Shown here: piece after piece, positions 60,883-64,000 of the stretch | How the letters are laid out: the number at the start of each line of letters is the position of its first letter | Position numbering within the stretch: position 1 is the first letter of the stretch | Assembly (NCBI RefSeq): GCF_003994415.1 | Contig: NZ_CP034689.1 | Location: forward strand, 2,728,001-2,792,000 | DNA: 64,000 nt | Direction of reading: 5' to 3' | Origin: Achromobacter spanius | Lineage (GTDB): Bacteria; Pseudomonadota; Gammaproteobacteria; Burkholderiales; Burkholderiaceae_B | Notes under the pieces: model-generated | Database searches by the model: none | The model's input: the letters and a program-made list of their open reading frames with translations, nothing else | What the model was told of the DNA's origin: nothing | Position numbers and translations under genes: made by a program

Positions 60883-61443
60883 ATGAGCGCAGCAGAAATC
60901 CGCAAATCCGCCGAAGCCAGGATGGCCAAGTCGCTTGATACGCTCAAGATCAACCTGGGCAAGATCCGGACGGGCCGCGCCCACACCGGCATCCTGGACC
61001 ACGTACAGGTTGACTACTACGGTTCGCCCGTGCCGGTCGGTCAGGTCGCCAACGTCAACCTCGTGGACGCCCGCACCATCAGCGTGCAGCCCTACGAAAA
61101 GCAGATGGCTGGCCCGATCGAAAAGGCAATCCGTGAATCGGATCTGGGCCTGAACCCGATCTCGATGGGCGACACCATCCGCGTGCCGATGCCGGCCCTG
61201 ACCGAAGAGCGCCGCCGTGACCTGACCAAGGTCGTGCGCAGCGAAGGCGAAGACGCCAAGATCGCCGTGCGCAACCTGCGCCGTGAAGCGAACGAAGCGT
61301 TGAAGAAGCTGGTCAAGGACAAGGAAATCTCCGAGGACGACGAGCGTCGCGCCCAGGACGATGTCCAAAAGCTGACCGATCGCTCCGTGGCGGACATCGA
61401 CAAGATGGTCGTTCAGAAAGAAGCGGAAATCATGACCGTATAA
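60883..61443 (+). CDS. frr: Ribosome recycling factor
   Basis: RRF splits post-termination ribosomes with EF-G. The 186-residue protein has the family's helical domain I (AEARMAKSLDTLKINLGKIR), and the domain II strand region (VDYYGSPVPVGQVANVNLVD). The C-terminus has PALTEERRRDLTKVVRSEGE and ends KMVVQKEAEIMTV. It is 15 bp after pyrH. The ATG follows AAAGGAAATTTC. Confidence 0.98.
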   Translation: MSAAEIRKSAEARMAKSLDTLKINLGKIRTGRAHTGILDHVQVDYYGSPVPVGQVANVNLVDARTISVQPYEKQMAGPIEKAIRESDLGLNPISMGDTIRVPMPALTEERRRDLTKVVRSEGEDAKIAVRNLRREANEALKKLVKDKEISEDDERRAQDDVQKLTDRSVADIDKMVVQKEAEIMTV

Positions 61444-61620
61444 TCCGTGATTGTTTCGGGGTAGTCGGCCAGGCCGTCTTCCCCGGCGTCAGGATTTTCT
61501 TGCCTATGCGCCGTCCTTACCATTGCTTCGCAGCACCGCTATGCAGCAATGGAACGACGGCGCAGGTTTTTCTACCGTATTTCTGATTTTCGCCGGCCTT
61601 CCGCGCGCAGCCCCACACCC

Positions 61621-62385
61621 ATGGCAACCAGTTCGACCCAGGCGGTTCCCGATACTCGCGACATTCCCGAACACGTCGCCATCATCATGGATGGCAACGG
61701 GCGATGGGCTACGCGGCGGCTGCTGCCTCGTACGGCGGGCCATGCCAAGGGCGTGCAGGCCGTGCGCCGCGTGGTCGAGGCCTGTGGGCGTGCCGGGGTG
61801 CGTTACCTGACGTTGTTCGCCTTCAGTTCCGAGAACTGGCGCCGACCCGCTGAAGAAGTCTCGTTGCTGATGCGCCTGTTCGTACAGGCGCTTGAGCGCG
61901 AGATCGGCAAGTTGGACGAGCAGGGCGTGCGGCTGCATGTCATTGGCGACCTGAGCGCGTTCGAACCCCGCCTGCAAGAGCTGATCGCGGCCGCGCAGGC
62001 ACGCACCGCGCACAATGACCGCCTGCACCTGACGGTTGCCGCCAACTACGGCGGACGCTGGGATATTCTTCAGGCCACCCGCGCAATGCTTGCCGCCGAG
62101 CCCGGGCTGGCGTCCCACCCCGAGCAAGTCAATGAAGATCGGCTGGCGCGGCATCTGTCGATGTCTTGGGCGCCTGAACCCGATCTGTTCATCCGCACCG
62201 GCGGTGAACAGCGCATTTCCAATTTCCTGATCTGGCAGATGGCCTACGCGGAGTTCTACTTCACGGATCGCTATTGGCCGGATTTCGGCGCTGCTGAACT
62301 GCAAGCGGCTTTTGACTGGTATCGCACCCGCGAACGCCGCTTCGGCCGTACCAGCGCGCAAGTCAACGAAAGCGGCGAGCAGTAA
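61621..62385 (+). CDS. uppS: Undecaprenyl diphosphate synthase
   Basis: UppS makes the C55 lipid carrier for cell-wall synthesis by cis-prenyl condensation. From the ATG at 61621 (MATSSTQAVPDTRDIPEHVA) it has 254 residues; a longer frame from 61549 is not supported. HVAIIMDGNGRWATRR holds the catalytic Asp and the conserved Asn-Gly-Arg. LFAFSSENWRRP and PEPDLFIRTGGEQRISNFLI follow. It is 177 bp after frr, and cdsA comes 52 bp later. Confidence 0.96.
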   Translation: MATSSTQAVPDTRDIPEHVAIIMDGNGRWATRRLLPRTAGHAKGVQAVRRVVEACGRAGVRYLTLFAFSSENWRRPAEEVSLLMRLFVQALEREIGKLDEQGVRLHVIGDLSAFEPRLQELIAAAQARTAHNDRLHLTVAANYGGRWDILQATRAMLAAEPGLASHPEQVNEDRLARHLSMSWAPEPDLFIRTGGEQRISNFLIWQMAYAEFYFTDRYWPDFGAAELQAAFDWYRTRERRFGRTSAQVNESGEQ

Positions 62386-62437
62386 GCAGACGGCGACAAG
62401 CGCGTCTTTCCAGAGCAGCACACGAGGAGACCGTCAT

Positions 62438-63295
62438 ATGTTGGGCCAGCGTATCGTTACCGCAGTCATCCTGTTGGCCATTCTGGCCGCCGCGATGATC
62501 AGCGCCAACCCCTGGTGGTTCGTCGCGTTGTTGGCCTTGGCCGCCGCGTGCGCCAACTGGGAATGGCTGCGCTTGACGCTGCCCCAGCCTCCGTCCCCCC
62601 TGATTTCCATCGGCGTTGCCGTGCTGCTGTTCGGCGGCATGCTGGCGCTTGCCTCGGCCTGGCTTGCTGGCGGCGGCGTGGGTTGGCGCGATCCGGCCTG
62701 GGTGATGCGCTATGTGGTGCCCGGGGTGGCCGCCGTCTGGCTGTTTGGCGGCGTTACCGCCGTGGTCCGTGGCCGTTCCGATGCGCCGCCCGCCAGCCTG
62801 GGCTGGTCCGTCTTTTCCGTACCCGCCGCCTTTGCCGCCTGGGCCGTGCTGGCGCAGATGTTCGTCGCGCGTGGCGCGGGCTTTGTGGTGTCGCTGCTGG
62901 CGCTGGTCTGGGTGGCCGACATTGCCGCGTATTTTGCCGGCCGCGCCTTCGGCAAGCGTAAGCTGGCCCCGCGCGTCAGTCCGGGCAAGACCATCGAAGG
63001 CGCCGTCGCCGGGGTGCTGGGCGCCGTGATCTGGATCGGGCTGTCCAGCCTGTGGGCCGGGTCGTTCGGCCACGCGCTGGTGGAACGCTGGACCTTCTGG
63101 CTGGCCCTGCCTATTGCCGCGCTGCTGGGCGTGGTGTCCATCGTGGGCGACTTGTTCGAATCGCTGCTCAAGCGCCGCGCGGGCCGCAAGGATTCCAGCA
63201 CGCTGTTGCCCGGCCATGGCGGGGTGTATGACCGAATCGACGCGATTCTTCCGGTCGCGCCGTTTGCGCTAATTTTGTCTGGAGTGCTGTTTTGA
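62438..63295 (+). CDS. cdsA: Phosphatidate cytidylyltransferase
   Basis: CdsA makes CDP-diacylglycerol, the branch-point of phospholipid synthesis. From the ATG at 62438, with GAGGAG nine bases upstream, the protein has 285 residues. It has about seven membrane segments and the C-terminal signature SIVGDLFESLLKRRAGRKDS followed by LLPGHGGVYDRID. Its stop overlaps the TTG start of dxr. Confidence 0.96.
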   Translation: MLGQRIVTAVILLAILAAAMISANPWWFVALLALAAACANWEWLRLTLPQPPSPLISIGVAVLLFGGMLALASAWLAGGGVGWRDPAWVMRYVVPGVAAVWLFGGVTAVVRGRSDAPPASLGWSVFSVPAAFAAWAVLAQMFVARGAGFVVSLLALVWVADIAAYFAGRAFGKRKLAPRVSPGKTIEGAVAGVLGAVIWIGLSSLWAGSFGHALVERWTFWLALPIAALLGVVSIVGDLFESLLKRRAGRKDSSTLLPGHGGVYDRIDAILPVAPFALILSGVLF

Positions 63296-64000
63296 CGGTT
63301 TTTCAACGCGTCGTCGTGCTCGGGTCGACCGGATCGATCGGTGAAAGCACGCTGGATGTGATTGCCCGCCACCCCGAGCGCCTGGGGGTTTATGCGCTGT
63401 CCGCCCACAGCCGGATGGAGCGTCTGGCCGAGCAGGCGCTGGCCAGCCGCGCCGCTGTCGTGGTGGTGCCTGATGCCGCCGCCCGCAAGCGATTCATTGC
63501 CGCCTGGACGGGCTCCCAGCCCATGCCCGACATCCGGGTGGGCGCGCAGGCGCTGGCCGACACAGCGGCGGACCCGCAGTGCGATTCGGTCATGGCCGCC
63601 ATCGTGGGCGCGGCCGGCTTGCCCGCCGCGCTGGCCGCCGCCCGTAGCGGCAAGCGTGTGTTGCTGGCCAACAAGGAAGCGCTGGTCGCCGCGGGCTCGC
63701 TCTTCATGCGGGCCGTGCGCGACAACGGCGCCGAACTGCTGCCCATCGATAGCGAACACAATGCCATTTTCCAGTGCCTGCCTCATGGCGGGCGGGCCCA
63801 AGCGCCCGATGCGCCCGCGCCAGGCGTACGCCGCCTGTTGCTGACGGCATCCGGCGGTCCGTTCCGGGGGCGCGATCTCGAAGACCTGCACGATGTGACC
63901 CCCGCTCAAGCCTGCGCCCACCCGAACTGGAGCATGGGCCGCAAGATCTCGGTGGACTCGGCGACCATGCTCAACAAGGGGCTGGAAGTGATTGAAGCGC
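63292..64000 (+). CDS. dxr: 1-deoxy-D-xylulose 5-phosphate reductoisomerase, N-terminal part
   Basis: Dxr makes MEP from DXP, the committed step of the non-mevalonate isoprenoid route. The gene runs off the end of the window; 236 codons are visible. The start is TTG within TTGA, overlapping the cdsA stop, with GGAG eight bases upstream. The NADPH motif VVVLGSTGSIGESTLDVIAR (about 7-26) is followed by LLANKEALVAAGSLF and PIDSEHNAIFQCL (metal/substrate loop). LLTASGGPFRG and HPNWSMGRKISVDSATMLNK are diagnostic. Confidence 0.97.
   Translation, partial: MTVFQRVVVLGSTGSIGESTLDVIARHPERLGVYALSAHSRMERLAEQALASRAAVVVVPDAAARKRFIAAWTGSQPMPDIRVGAQALADTAADPQCDSVMAAIVGAAGLPAALAAARSGKRVLLANKEALVAAGSLFMRAVRDNGAELLPIDSEHNAIFQCLPHGGRAQAPDAPAPGVRRLLLTASGGPFRGRDLEDLHDVTPAQACAHPNWSMGRKISVDSATMLNKGLEVIEA

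Overview
The window comes from a high-GC betaproteobacterium, most likely Alcaligenaceae of the Achromobacter/Bordetella type. This is inferred from base composition, the order of the flagellar genes, the Bug/TctC solute-binding protein gene, and the map / rpsB-tsf-pyrH-frr-uppS-cdsA-dxr block. No rRNA, tRNA, CRISPR array or insertion-sequence transposase was seen.

Layout. (1) 1-9286: the 3' end of flgD, then flgE-F-G-H-I-J and flgK-L on the + strand (hook, distal rod, L and P rings, muramidase, hook-filament junction). A FliA-type promoter lies just before flgK. (2) 9419-17763: four chemoreceptors, three membrane MCPs with an almost identical 810-bp signalling segment and one Aer-like PAS receptor, plus a small lipoprotein. 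A paired REP-like palindrome and a FliA-type promoter precede the Aer gene. (3) 17848-23401: a type VI secretion cassette, VgrG with a TTR-like tail, a lipase effector and a Tli4-type immunity protein, linked by ATGA overlaps. (4) 23419-34782 on the - strand: a compact fliF-G-H-I-J-K-L-M-N-O-P-Q-R run, with fliE divergent at 35103. (5) 35522-40797 on the - strand: flaG-fliD-fliS-fliT-fliK2-fhlB-ycgR, apparently one FliA-driven operon that ends at a strong two-way terminator shared with fliE. (6) 40940-45596: an IclR regulator facing a catabolic set (acyl-CoA dehydrogenase, CaiB-family CoA-transferase, frameshifted Bug protein, cupin). (7) 45754-49999: folC, a SPOR protein, cvpA and purF. (8) 50084-57384 on the - strand: dld, a YgjP-like metallopeptidase, dsbB, marC-like, glnD, map. 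(9) 58164-64000: rpsB, tsf, pyrH, frr, uppS, cdsA and the 5' part of dxr.

How it fits together. Regions 1, 4 and 5 build and control one polar-type flagellum, and region 2 supplies its chemoreceptors. The three FliA-type promoter matches (before flgK, the Aer gene and flaG) share a CCGTTA core and mark late flagellar transcription. Flagellin and the core chemotaxis kinase genes are not in the window. The T6SS cassette is an accessory insert between the receptors and the export-apparatus genes. The right-hand half is mostly conserved housekeeping.

Most unusual points: a perfect 14-bp hairpin that buries the vgrG Shine-Dalgarno and GTG start; the VgrG-TTR/lipase/immunity module inside a motility locus; a second FliK next to a stand-alone FlhB C-terminal domain; CheR-docking pentapeptides on only two of three near-identical MCPs; and a one-base deletion that separates the Bug protein from its signal peptide.
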